A stretch of DNA of 64,000 nucleotides, from assembly GCA_004193555.1 (NCBI GenBank), contig RPGP01000040.1, positions 563,127-627,126 on the forward strand, read 5' to 3'. The notes under the pieces are model-generated. The model was not told the DNA's origin. It ran no database searches and saw only the letters and a program-made list of their open reading frames with translations. Origin of the DNA: Desulfobacteraceae bacterium Eth-SRB1 (lineage in GTDB: Bacteria; Desulfobacterota; Desulfobacteria; Desulfobacterales; ETH-SRB1). Below are positions 26,283 through 34,977 of the stretch, piece by piece (position 1 is the stretch's first letter; every line of letters starts with the position of its first letter). The translations under genes were made by a program, and so were the position numbers.

Positions 26283-27134
26283 CTATTTCTTTTTAGCCAT
26301 GACAACCAGCGATGCCCTTTGCCCATGAAAGATATCGGCGCACCTTAGAAATCCTGCAATCATTTTCCACAAGCACTTTTTCCACCAAATATCATGTGCA
26401 ATAAGAGCAGAGTCAGACGCTGTTTTTATTTTGAAAACTCGAAAATGAGCCTTTTTGAGGGCCAATGAGATTGTTTTTGCTGTAAAATGCGATAGGTGGG
26501 TAGTAGCATGAATATAGTCTCTCTTGCTAATATGGCTTAATTTCATATAAAACCGAACTGAGATACTGCACGTATTGGGCATTTTTAGAACTAGAAAACC
26601 GTCTTCTTTGAGAATGCTATTAATAATTGACAAAAAATCGATTGGCTTCTCCACATGTTCAATAACATCCCATGCTGTAATTAGATCAAATTCTTTATAT
26701 TCTAACGGAACTTGCCCAACAAAACCTTCGTAAACCCTTAATTTTTTGTCTCGGGCATATTGAGCTGCAAAACTGGAAACTTCAATGCCTGTTGTGTCCC
26801 ATCCCCTGTCTCTTGCGATTTCAAGAAACGTCCCAATACCACACCCCACATCAAGTATCTTGCCCACTCTCCCTGTTTCATTTTCAATAGATTCGAGGAT
26901 ATCATTAAAAAAGAGAACCTTAGAAGCTAATACTTCTAAATAATGTTCCTTAAAATAGTTTTCGGAGTAAGTTTCTTGTACCCTCCGTTCAAACAAAATC
27001 AAATCTGTATATATCATACCGCATTCAAGGCAATGGAAGAATCGAATTTCTTCTCTACTATCTCTTAATTGAAATAAAAATTTAGAATGGTCCGAATTGC
27101 AAACTCGGCAGTTTTTTAATTTTACATTATGCAT
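26283..27134 (-). CDS. SAM methyltransferase with N-terminal zinc finger
   Basis: 283 residues. Two Cys pairs at the N-terminus (NCRVCNSDHS and FHCLECGMIYTD) form a small zinc site. The methyltransferase core has ILDVGCGIGTFLEIARDRGW, TTGIEVSSFAAQYARDKKL and DLITAWDVIEHVEKPIDFL. The architecture is the same as at 15364-16203 and 30910-31929, so these are likely paralogues acting on different positions or sugars of one polymer. Confidence 0.8.
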   Translation of the reverse strand: MHNVKLKNCRVCNSDHSKFLFQLRDSREEIRFFHCLECGMIYTDLILFERRVQETYSENYFKEHYLEVLASKVLFFNDILESIENETGRVGKILDVGCGIGTFLEIARDRGWDTTGIEVSSFAAQYARDKKLRVYEGFVGQVPLEYKEFDLITAWDVIEHVEKPIDFLSIINSILKEDGFLVLKMPNTCSISVRFYMKLSHISKRDYIHATTHLSHFTAKTISLALKKAHFRVFKIKTASDSALIAHDIWWKKCLWKMIAGFLRCADIFHGQRASLVVMAKKK

Positions 27135-27221
27135 AAAAAATCATTATTCTATATGAGTTGCCGGTTTCAAAGGACTCAATAACTGGTTCTTAAGATCAGA
27201 GCAAACTCTATAGTTCGTTAA

Positions 27222-28541
27222 CTATCGCATGGTTAATATATTTCTAATAAAATCAATGTTTTTATTTAATGCCTGTCCATATTCAGCGATTACCTGTTTT
27301 GCTTCCCTGCTCAACCGTTTCATTTTTTCAGGATTGTTTAATAGGTAAATAATACCTTTCGCCAACTGATGGCTATCCTGAAACCGGAGTCCTTGCCAAA
27401 CAGCTTTTAGCCTATCACAAAATTCCTTTCTGGGGTCTATGTAAGGTCCAAAAAATATGGGTTTGCCGTGATACATTGGTTCCAAAATATTTTGCGCACC
27501 CCGAGGAATGAGGCTTCCACCAATAAAGACCATTGTTGCGATTCCATAAAGCTTGGGAAGAACGCCAAAGATTTTTATAATAAATACGTCATGCGATCTA
27601 TAAGCCTCGTCAAGATCAACAACAACCTCTGTTTTGAAACCCTCACCTTCGGCTATCTTTCTGATTTCAGAGGACCTTTCTATGTATCTCGGAACTATAA
27701 TTAATTTCATATCAGGTACTTCTCGCAAAACCTCTTTATAAGCTTTAAGGATCTCCTCTTCTTCGTCTCTGTGTGTAGTTGCAGCCAAGAAAATCGGGAT
27801 ACTTGTATCCATCTTAAGACTTTTGAAGATAGATTCCTTGGATTGCTGATCGAGCTCGGCATACGACAGGTCCATCTTAAGACTCCCAATCAGTGATACT
27901 TTTTCTTCATCAGCGCCCAGAGCAATAAAATTCTTTAAATCCTTTTCTGTCTGAACCCCCAGGTAATCAAAATACTTCATAAAGTTACCCATAAATGCCC
28001 TTTTATAATAAAAATGGTCGTACTCTTTCATCTCACCCGGCCTGATAAACCCGCTTATTAATACTGTCCTGATACCTTTTTTTTTCGCTGCTTTGATAAA
28101 GGATAGACAAAAGCCATGATGGACAACTATAAAACATTCAGGCTTGATTATATTTAAAGATCTTCGACAAAAAAATCCAAGATCCCAGGGAAAGTAGATT
28201 ACTCCATCAATCTCCTTCATTTTTTGAAGCATTCTAAAAGATCCATGATTGTTGGTGCTAAAAATAATTTTATGCGACGGAACTATTTTCTTTATTGACT
28301 CCAGAAAGTTTTGTAGAGAAATAACATCCCCTTCAGAAGTGGCCTGTAGCCAGATACATTCGTTTCCTTTAACCAAAGACTGTATTTCTTCTGGTAGTAT
28401 CCCCAGTCTATCCCAAAAATATCTCTTCCAGTAATAATCATTCCCAAAAACAACATGCCTAACAAAGATTTGAGGAATTAATCTTACCACCTGAAGGAAA
28501 TAACGTATTTGATAATAGTAAAAGAGCAGCCTCTTCCGCAT
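27222..28541 (-). CDS. Kdo transferase-like (GT30) glycosyltransferase
   Basis: 439 residues with the GT30 layout. After the N-terminal membrane anchor region comes NECIWLQATSEGDVISLQNF, where WaaA has HAASVGE with the catalytic Glu. Here the Glu is shifted within the motif and the final residue is Asp. The C-terminal donor half is well kept: GGSLIPRGAQNILEPMYHGK. Located beside nonulosonic acid genes, it probably transfers a Kdo-like sugar onto the polysaccharide and is not the housekeeping lipid A transferase. Confidence 0.75.
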   Translation of the reverse strand: MRKRLLFYYYQIRYFLQVVRLIPQIFVRHVVFGNDYYWKRYFWDRLGILPEEIQSLVKGNECIWLQATSEGDVISLQNFLESIKKIVPSHKIIFSTNNHGSFRMLQKMKEIDGVIYFPWDLGFFCRRSLNIIKPECFIVVHHGFCLSFIKAAKKKGIRTVLISGFIRPGEMKEYDHFYYKRAFMGNFMKYFDYLGVQTEKDLKNFIALGADEEKVSLIGSLKMDLSYAELDQQSKESIFKSLKMDTSIPIFLAATTHRDEEEEILKAYKEVLREVPDMKLIIVPRYIERSSEIRKIAEGEGFKTEVVVDLDEAYRSHDVFIIKIFGVLPKLYGIATMVFIGGSLIPRGAQNILEPMYHGKPIFFGPYIDPRKEFCDRLKAVWQGLRFQDSHQLAKGIIYLLNNPEKMKRLSREAKQVIAEYGQALNKNIDFIRNILTMR

Positions 28542-28556
28542 GGCAATCCTTCTAAT

Positions 28557-29759
28557 TCAGTTGCTTGCTTGAACTTTATCTCTAATATAGGTTACAGTGA
28601 AACCGGCAAAAATGAAGAAAAACGGCATTGCAGGCCAACGATAGCGGATTGTAGCCACGAGAATTGCATGCACAAAGACATAATAAAGTATAAAGGAAAC
28701 AAGAATAATCGACTTCCTCCATGTCTTATACGATAAGAATATACCTGCAATCCCTAAGATCATAATCGGAATATAAGAAAAAATTATTACTAATTGGCTA
28801 AGACGCGAGGTCCCAGAATAATATGGCCTCCACATATTTACGATCTTTTTTAAAAATAGGTGAAAAAATCTCTTTGGGTTATTTTTGATGAAGTTTTTGG
28901 CTTTCTCCTCAAAATATAAACTTCTTTCTATCTCCGTCATTAGAGCCGCCTCTTCAGGAATAACATATTGACTTCCCACTGGCCACCAGCCTCCGCTATC
29001 CCCTGTTGCCATAGGATTGTTGCCCTGATACAAGGCATATCCAGCTCTGGTAGAAATGGGAATGAATTTATGAAAGTCCAGATAATTTCTTGTCACCCAA
29101 GGCAAAAGAGCCAGGGCAATTCCAATAAGAATCAAGGTACCTTGCTTTAATCCCTCTTTCTTAGAATGGGATGTAAGGACCAATATCAAAGGGATTAATG
29201 GATAAAATCCAAAAAACGTAGATCTGGTCAGACCAGCCAGCCCTAAAAGAATCCCGCCAAATATAAGACTCCAGGCAAAATTATCTTCTTTAGACTTTAC
29301 AAGCCACCAAAAAGAAAACAATAGAAGAAAAATGGACACTGTTTCAGTTACTAAATAGGCTGATATCTGAATGAAGGGGTAATAAAAAGCGGCAATAATA
29401 GCCGCCATGATAGCAACCCTTCTGGAAAAAATCTCCTTTCCTAAAAAATATATCATAATACAGGTTGCAGCCCCAAGAATGCTCTGGATAACTCGAACAA
29501 CAAGATAGTGTTTCCCTCCCAAAAAGAATATAAGAGAAAGAAAAATAGGATATAAGGGCACCCTCCCTGCTATAGGATTTATCCCATCTGAGCTATACCC
29601 TCTTCCGTCTAAAATGTTGTTGGCCAAGCCAATATAAATATTTGCATCATCCGCCATAACTCGATTTTGAAGGGCAAGACCATTTTGATATGTTATCAAA
29701 AATATTATCCTGAGAAAAAGAGCTATAAAAAATATAAGAAAAAGAGATTTCCTTCTCAA
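28557..29759 (-). CDS. GT39-like membrane glycosyltransferase
   Basis: 400 residues with about nine to ten hydrophobic segments. MADDANIYIGLANNILDGRG follows the first transmembrane helix and matches the acidic periplasmic loop of ArnT/PMT-type GT-C enzymes. ILLGLAGLTRSTFFGFYPLI is also typical. Such enzymes use polyprenyl-phosphate sugars on the periplasmic side. It lies 15 bp from the GT30-like gene. The polyprenyl-phosphate donor could come from the GT2 fusion at 22.1 kb. Confidence 0.75.
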   Translation of the reverse strand: MRRKSLFLIFFIALFLRIIFLITYQNGLALQNRVMADDANIYIGLANNILDGRGYSSDGINPIAGRVPLYPIFLSLIFFLGGKHYLVVRVIQSILGAATCIMIYFLGKEIFSRRVAIMAAIIAAFYYPFIQISAYLVTETVSIFLLLFSFWWLVKSKEDNFAWSLIFGGILLGLAGLTRSTFFGFYPLIPLILVLTSHSKKEGLKQGTLILIGIALALLPWVTRNYLDFHKFIPISTRAGYALYQGNNPMATGDSGGWWPVGSQYVIPEEAALMTEIERSLYFEEKAKNFIKNNPKRFFHLFLKKIVNMWRPYYSGTSRLSQLVIIFSYIPIMILGIAGIFLSYKTWRKSIILVSFILYYVFVHAILVATIRYRWPAMPFFFIFAGFTVTYIRDKVQASN

Positions 29760-29811
29760 TTATAAAGTCCTTTTTTGGTAGGAAGATATGCCACAATACT
29801 TTCCCCTGAAC

Positions 29812-30684
29812 TCATCGCGTATGGGCCCAACGGAGTTTTTGCAAGACTGGAATTTCACTCGGATAGACAACTTTCTCTCCATCGCCAAGGCATGCGGGGA
29901 TGACACGTATATCACGGACGAGGAGACGTACACCGTTGGGTTCCAGACTGGCTGATTGATCACTCCCCCACATCGCCCTATCCATCGTGATGTGTCGTTC
30001 GACCATGCACGCCCCCATCGCTACCGCCAGTACCGATGGCATGACGCCAACCTCGTGTCCGCTATAACCGACTGGAACATCATATCGTTCAATCAACATA
30101 GGAATCACATTCAGGTTAAGTTCTTTGATTTTTGACGGATAGGTGGACGTACAATGGAGAATGATGAGATCATCCTTGCCCAGCAGCTCAACGGCGTGGT
30201 CGATCTCTTCCAGTGTGCTCATGCCGGTCGAAAGGATGATCGACTTCCCTTTCGCCCGTGTATAGCGCAGAAGCCGATCGTTTGTCAGGGAGGCAGAGGC
30301 GATTTTGTAACACGGTGGATTAAACTGCTCGATGAAATCGACCGAGCCCTCGTCCCAACAAGATGCAAACCAGAGTATATCCTTACTTCGGCAATATGCA
30401 TCAATTTCCTCATATTGCTCTCGGCTAAATTCCAAACCTCGTTTCAAGTCAGCATTCGTGGACCCGAACGGGCTCTCCCGAGGCCTCGCCAGTTCTTTCG
30501 GCGTGTATACTGCCTCAATTGTACGCTTTTGGAACTTGACTGCATCACACCCAAACACCGAGGCGATATCGATCAATTGTTTTGCCAGTTCGATGTCCCC
30601 ATTGTGATTGATACCAATCTCAGCCGTGATGAAACACGGCTCACCAGGTCCTACATGTTTTGTTTCAATTTGTACTTTCTGCAT
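29812..30684 (-). CDS. neuB: N-acetylneuraminate synthase-like (NeuB) enzyme
   Basis: The listed ORF begins 45 codons too early in unrelated frame; the family start is MQKVQIETKHVGPGEPCFIT, at 30684. The TIM-barrel motifs are all present: TAEIGINHNGD, VKFQKRTIEAVYT, ILSTGMSTLEEI, ILHCTSTYPS and VERHITMDRAMWGSDQ. The C-terminal SAF (antifreeze-like) domain is absent, ending SEIPVLQKLRWAHTR. This class of shorter NeuB-like proteins is common. It condenses phosphoenolpyruvate with an N-acylhexosamine derivative to a nonulosonic acid. Confidence 0.85.
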   Translation of the reverse strand: MQKVQIETKHVGPGEPCFITAEIGINHNGDIELAKQLIDIASVFGCDAVKFQKRTIEAVYTPKELARPRESPFGSTNADLKRGLEFSREQYEEIDAYCRSKDILWFASCWDEGSVDFIEQFNPPCYKIASASLTNDRLLRYTRAKGKSIILSTGMSTLEEIDHAVELLGKDDLIILHCTSTYPSKIKELNLNVIPMLIERYDVPVGYSGHEVGVMPSVLAVAMGACMVERHITMDRAMWGSDQSASLEPNGVRLLVRDIRVIPACLGDGEKVVYPSEIPVLQKLRWAHTR

Positions 30685-30697
30685 CTCAATTTCCTTC

Positions 30698-30907
30698 TTA
30701 AGAATTAAACTGTATAAAGCCATATTGCTCAAAGACAGCGGCAATTTCGGAGTCATCCATAGAGACAACAGCACGGTCCACGCCGCGAGTCTGGCGGGCA
30801 TTTTCGATGGTATATCCAATCAGCGGCTTGTCGGCCACCAGGCGTATGTTTTTACGTAGAATGCCTTTCGAACCGCCACGAACGGGAATCAATGCTAATG
30901 TACTCAT
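30698..30907 (-). pseudogene. CMP-acylneuraminate synthetase (neuA), N-terminal fragment
   Basis: 69 codons: ALIPVRGGSKGILRKNIRLV, PLIGYTIENARQ and VVSMDDSEIAAVFEQYG are the nucleotide-binding first third of a NeuA-type cytidylyltransferase. A complete enzyme is about 230 residues. The frame ends in unrelated residues IQFNS and a stop, 14 bp before neuB. The remaining 160 residues are not present in any frame. I read it as a truncated relic in the correct operon position (neuA-neuB). Confidence 0.75.
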
Positions 30908-30909
30908 AT

Positions 30910-31929
30910 CTATTGCGCTCCTTGCCCCCTTTTCACATTATCCACCAAATTATCCCCAAAGATATTTCTGATTAGTCTCGCACTTAGCCGTCGCACTTCC
31001 ATAAAATATAAGTAGACTAAAATCTTTTTGTATTGATTCAGTGTTGAAACAGATGGCGCTTCACCGTTTTTTCTAAATACGGCTTTAATATATTCGTTTC
31101 CTTTCACTAATATGAACCCGGCTTGGGCCATCAGTGAAACGAGCGTAGCTAAAGTAAAGTGGTAAAGGTGAGCGTTTTGTAGAAACAGTAAGAAATCCCC
31201 ATATGTTCTGTGAATATTATAGATGCCTGGCAATTCTACGTAGATATAGCCTCTATCTGATACCAGCTTAGCAAGTTGTTCAAGCATGTTCCGGGGATAT
31301 GGCAAGTGTTCCAACACATGACTAAGAATCACGAGATCGGCTCTACCGTGTCTTGCCAAAATATTCACATCTCCATGTTCTAAAACCAGACCACCAACTC
31401 TTCCACGCCGCAGGTAATCGTTTCCAACATCGCATCCGAATGCACGCCATCCAGCTTGTTGGAATGGCGCTAAAACACCTCCGGCGCCACACCCAACTTC
31501 AAAAACGGTCGGGTTTTGTGTTGTCTCAATACACGAAGCCACAAAGTCATAAATAACTTTACCGTGTTGAACCTGGTCCATAAAGAAATCATCAGTGGCC
31601 TGCTCATGCCCACTATAGATAGCCCGATAATCCTTCTCATAGAATTCAGCCAAGCTCTCCTCTGTCATTCGGGGGTTTTGCCACATAACACCACAAGATC
31701 TGCATAATAATGTGTTTACAGAAAGGGCATATCTGTCTCGTTGAGCAATCAACTTTCCATTATACTCACCACACAGGCATGATGCTTTCTCAAAAGAGTA
31801 AACACCATCAGTCAATTTTTCACGGAATCTATTAAGAGCTTTTCGTTGTTCCTTGGTAAGCGACACTATAGGATTGCCAAGATAGTTACAACGGAAAAAC
31901 AGCGGGTTAATGATATTCTTATAAGTCAT
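30910..31929 (-). CDS. SAM methyltransferase with N-terminal zinc finger
   Basis: 339 residues. The N-terminal zinc site uses CLCGEYNG and LLCRSCGVMWQNPRM. The methyltransferase core has TVFEVGCGAGGVLAPFQQAG, AFGCDVGNDYLRRG and ADLVILSHVLEHLPYPRNML. The C-terminal tail after residue 280 is unassigned. It lies 2 bp upstream of the neuA fragment in the same direction. Downstream products in this stretch suggest it methylates a sugar of the repeat unit. Confidence 0.8.
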   Translation of the reverse strand: MTYKNIINPLFFRCNYLGNPIVSLTKEQRKALNRFREKLTDGVYSFEKASCLCGEYNGKLIAQRDRYALSVNTLLCRSCGVMWQNPRMTEESLAEFYEKDYRAIYSGHEQATDDFFMDQVQHGKVIYDFVASCIETTQNPTVFEVGCGAGGVLAPFQQAGWRAFGCDVGNDYLRRGRVGGLVLEHGDVNILARHGRADLVILSHVLEHLPYPRNMLEQLAKLVSDRGYIYVELPGIYNIHRTYGDFLLFLQNAHLYHFTLATLVSLMAQAGFILVKGNEYIKAVFRKNGEAPSVSTLNQYKKILVYLYFMEVRRLSARLIRNIFGDNLVDNVKRGQGAQ

Positions 31930-31960
31930 ATAGATATTTCCATATGAGCCAACAACCTCG

Positions 31961-32059
31961 CAAGGATAATGCTTCTGATAAAACCGAGGCCTCTATTGAT
32001 AATCCGCAGGGCAAAGACCCATATTCCACCCCGGACAACCTTTTTTGAAAGGGATTCAG
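31961..32059. repeat. 99-bp dispersed repeat, copy 1
   Basis: Starts CAAGGATAATGCTTCTGATA and ends TTTTTGAAAGGGATTCAG. It matches the copy at 34430-34528 over its full length with about ten mismatches and no gaps. A shorter third copy is at 35982-36056. All three are in the same orientation. Nothing here codes for protein. Confidence 0.8.
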
Positions 32060-32074
32060 GTGAGGGGGGGGTCT

Positions 32075-32128
32075 GTTGGTTTCGTTGGTTTCGTTGGTTC
32101 CATTGGTTCTATTTGTTCTATTTGTTGC
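32075..32128. repeat. Six tandem 9-bp units
   Basis: GTTGGTTTC occurs twice and is followed by GTTGGTTCC, ATTGGTTCT, ATTTGTTCT and ATTTGTTGC: a gradually diverging 9-bp array in non-coding DNA next to dispersed repeat copy 1. Confidence 0.75.
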
Positions 32129-32500
32129 GATTAGTTCTTTTAACATCCTTGTTTAGATATGTAATGAAATTATTAACTTTTTTCCAGATCGGTTGATCAG
32201 ACAATTCGATAATTCGTGGTAACCCCAATCACCCAATCATCCAATCCTCAACCCCCGTCGACACTCCCCAAAAATCACAATAACTGCACAGAGGGACTTT
32301 ATCTCTTTTTCCCTGAATATGATGCTACTACCCATTCTTTTCTTGTTGGTCCGTTCCAGATGTCTAATAATGGGCATACTGCGGCATCTCCGATCACTCC
32401 GAGACGCTTGGGATCATTCATCTGCTTCAGGGTCATTTTCTATGACAGATACCCTGCCAACCTGCAATTCATACGCCATGCGTATAATACACTATGCGTA

Positions 32501-33607
32501 CTATCGATTTCTCCGCAGAAACTCCTCGAAGAATGGGTCTATTATCCCATATTTCCCTCTGCCTGTGCGTTTAATTATACCTTTAAACAAGAGTGACTTA
32601 ACAGATCTTCCAACATTTGTCCTTGTTTCATTTGAGTACAGACTTTCAGATGAAGTAATCCTGAACAATGTTTCAAGCTGCCCCACGGTTAATTCTTCCC
32701 ACAGTTTTTCAAGATAAGTCTTCTCGGAAATGAAGGCTTCCTCATAGCCATCTTCTATATCTCCCTGTTCGACCTTCTTTTTCTTTCCTGCAATTATGTA
32801 ATGGATAAATCCGCAGAGAAGTTGAGTATAATAAGGATGGCACCTGGTTTTTCCAATAATTCCTTTTATGGCTTCATCCGACATGCCGATTCCTTCTTGC
32901 TTGAATCTTTTTCGGATATAATCCGCAAAATCAGGGGAAGCGATTTCTTCTAAATAGATAATCCGCGCAAATTTGTAAAAAGCGCTTTTTCTCTTTGTAA
33001 AAAGCTCATTCATCAAGGACTCATGGCTGCCGGCAAATATGTAGCAAACATTGGAATGCCGCTGAAACTTTCCGCGCATCAGCTTTATCAGATCGTCTCC
33101 GTCCAATTTGGCAACATCACCAAATTCATCGTAAAAAAAGTAAATATCCCGTTTCTCCTTCTCCGCAAATTTCTGTGGAAAATCAAGCGCTGCTTCTAAA
33201 AGGTCATCGAGAGAAACATGGGGCTCGGCAAATTTTAGCACCAATTGATAATCCTCTATTACCTGTTTCATCTCTATGTTCTTAACTACCTGAGATACCC
33301 CCTTTTTTATCCGGCTAACAATGCTTTCTATCTTTTTGTTCTCCAGCGTTTTCTCGACTATAGCCTCAGCGAGTCTCTTTTTATTCAGAATAGTAAACAA
33401 ATCTACATCAGCAACGTAGGAGCCGCTTTTCTGTAACTCCTGTAAAATGGTCAAGATAAGCGATGTCTTGCCAAATCTCCTCGGTGCAATCACAACGACA
33501 CTTTGCCCGTTTTGCAAAAAATGCCTGATCGCTCTTAACTCCTGCTTTCTTCCAGCAAAATCATTGCCTGTTACAGGCACGCCAGTAACAAATAATCTTT
33601 TCATCAT
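32501..33607 (-). CDS. AAA ATPase of the archaeal-ATPase type
   Basis: About 368 residues. An N-terminal tag GNDFAGRKQELRAIRHFLQ is followed by a Walker A motif VVVIAPRRFGKTSLILTIL and Walker B-like IYFFYDEFGDVAKLDGDD, with CYIFAGSHESLM as sensor. The C-terminus is a winged-helix-like region (TNVGRSVKSLLFKGIIKRTG). These orphan P-loop ATPases are frequent in accessory DNA; their role is unknown. I prefer the ATG at 33607 over the listed TTG. The gene lies between identical 21-bp direct repeats. Confidence 0.75.
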   Translation of the reverse strand: MMKRLFVTGVPVTGNDFAGRKQELRAIRHFLQNGQSVVVIAPRRFGKTSLILTILQELQKSGSYVADVDLFTILNKKRLAEAIVEKTLENKKIESIVSRIKKGVSQVVKNIEMKQVIEDYQLVLKFAEPHVSLDDLLEAALDFPQKFAEKEKRDIYFFYDEFGDVAKLDGDDLIKLMRGKFQRHSNVCYIFAGSHESLMNELFTKRKSAFYKFARIIYLEEIASPDFADYIRKRFKQEGIGMSDEAIKGIIGKTRCHPYYTQLLCGFIHYIIAGKKKKVEQGDIEDGYEEAFISEKTYLEKLWEELTVGQLETLFRITSSESLYSNETRTNVGRSVKSLLFKGIIKRTGRGKYGIIDPFFEEFLRRNR

Positions 33608-33750
33608 CGCTCTTTTCCGTGACAATTCGATAATTCGTGGTTACTCCCAATTCCCTCAATCTCCGAATACAACCAATTAACAAATTTACGAATCACCAAT
33701 TCCCAATCATCCTTCGGCAAAATAGTTTTTTTAGAGCTTTAGTAAAGAAG

Positions 33751-34033
33751 CCTGGCCCAAAGGACCAGGCTTTGGCTAACCCCAGAGGGGATTTGCTTTG
33801 TTGGCAGTTCATTGATTTATCGAAATCCCAAATATCAAATTGCAAATTACAAACAATTTCCAATGACCGAAATTCGAAAATCCAAACCACGCCATAGTGT
33901 AGTTCTGGAGGGTTTTGGTCATTGAATATTGGAATTTGAGATTTATTTGAGATTTGGCGCTTGTAATTTGTGATTTTAGACACAAAAATCCAAGGCAAAG
34001 CCATCTATCTCTGACCTGGCCCAAAGGACCAGG
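33751..34033. repeat. Palindrome-bounded imperfect inverted repeat
   Basis: The same 19-base palindromic sequence CCTGGCCCAAAGGACCAGG stands at both ends. Between them, AATTTCCAATGACC on the left mirrors GGTCATTGAATATTGG on the right, and AATTACAA mirrors TTGTAATT further out. The whole 283 bp could fold into a long hairpin with a small hairpin at each end. It may be a small non-coding mobile element or repeat family. Confidence 0.5.
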
Positions 34034-34429
34034 TTTTTCAGGACATAATAAAACCAGATATCATTCTACACAACTCATCAAGGTCAGACAATAGCCGGGT
34101 TTTTACCGGAAATCGAAATTCGCAAATCGGAAAAGGATTATGGGATTAAGGATTAAAGGATTATTTTCTTACTCCTTCTCACCCGGTTAAATTCTTTTGC
34201 CACTTTTGCAAGAACTTCACGCTTAAGGGACTAATATACATTTAATAGAATTTTGAGATATTCTATATAACAGCGTAACATTGTCACTAATCTACTATAA
34301 AGGTAGTTTAATAACTCCAACAGGTTAAAATTGATGTTTAAATTATTCTAACTGATATTTACAGATTTTTCAATCACTTTGCCAAAGGGTGCCTACTATG
34401 ACCGAAATTTTCCTGGGCCGGCAAATGTG

Positions 34430-34528
34430 CAAGGATAATGGTTCTGATAAAACCGAGACCTCGATTGATAATTTGCAACGCAAAGACCCACATTCCACCC
34501 AGGACAACCTTTTTTGAAAGGGATTCAG
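34430..34528. repeat. 99-bp dispersed repeat, copy 2
   Basis: Reads CAAGGATAATGGTTCTGATA to TTTTTGAAAGGGATTCAG, colinear with copy 1 without gaps. The match with copy 3 extends further right, through ATTCCATTAGTTATC. Confidence 0.8.
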
Positions 34529-34620
34529 ATTCCATTAGTTATCGGTTATTGATTATTGGTGAAGGCCGGTTAATAGTTATCAGTTCTATGCATTTCAAAG
34601 AGCTGTTGAACAATGTGTCA

Positions 34621-34977
34621 CTAAATCAACTCTTTTTGGATTAATATCCCTTTCACCTCTTGAACAAATTCAAAAATAGTAATTGATCTCGATGCCTCTT
34701 CAGAATCGTCATGGATTTCAGGGTTGTCAATTGGATGTTCGTGCCAGAAACCTTCTCGCATGTCTTTACCATAGAATCGATTGTTTCCAACAATCAGGGT
34801 ATAACTGGCTTTTGGCTTTCTCGCATTCTCATAAATTTGGATATAGATGTCGGTATCGATTACTAACCTCGCCTTTAATATCGATATTGTCATATCCAGA
34901 ATATCCATTTTTTGAAATAGTGGATCTCTGGCTATCTGTATCAATTCGTTCAGAATGTTTTCAATACTTCTTTTCAA
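34621..34977 (-). CDS. TumE-like toxin (DUF6516 type)
   Basis: 118 residues: an N-terminal helix, then ARLVIDTDIYIQIYENARKP, SYTLIVGNNRFYGKDMREG and WHEHPIDNPEIHDDSEE. This order matches the small TumE/DUF6516 toxins as I remember them; the family call is from pattern memory. Its start overlaps by 17 bp the upstream gene, which has the size and charge of the usual partner. Its biochemical target is not evident. Confidence 0.6.
   Translation of the reverse strand: MKRSIENILNELIQIARDPLFQKMDILDMTISILKARLVIDTDIYIQIYENARKPKASYTLIVGNNRFYGKDMREGFWHEHPIDNPEIHDDSEEASRSITIFEFVQEVKGILIQKELI

Larger units (their letters stand above)
31930..32500. other. Non-coding stretch with repeats
   Basis: I see no gene in these 570 bases. 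They hold one copy of a 99-bp dispersed repeat (31961-32059), a run of 9-bp tandem units (32075-32128) and one arm of a 21-bp direct repeat (32200-32220). The listed ORFs are low-complexity (NRTNRTNGTNETNETN), so I take them as chance. Confidence 0.55.
33608..34620. other. Non-coding kilobase with palindromes and repeats
   Basis: No gene is visible. It contains one 21-bp direct repeat arm (33621-33641), two identical CCTGGCCCAAAGGACCAGG palindromes (33751-33769 and 34015-34033) around an imperfect inverted repeat, and a copy of the 99-bp dispersed repeat. Around 34180-34235 the minus strand reads SLKREVLAKVAKEFN, possibly a gene relic, but it is too short to assign. Confidence 0.5.

Noticed and set aside
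30685-30819. 45-residue N-terminal extension of NeuB
   Set aside because: It is the neuA fragment read in another frame; NeuB proteins begin near the internal Met.
32075-32128. Possible CRISPR array
   Set aside because: Units are contiguous 9-mers without spacers and no cas genes are present.
31919-32146. 75-residue ORF with NRTNRTNGTNETNETN
   Set aside because: The low-complexity part is the translation of a 9-bp tandem repeat, and the rest is the dispersed repeat.
33809-34024. Two overlapping ORFs in the repeat-rich kilobase
   Set aside because: They follow both arms of an imperfect inverted repeat and show no family pattern.
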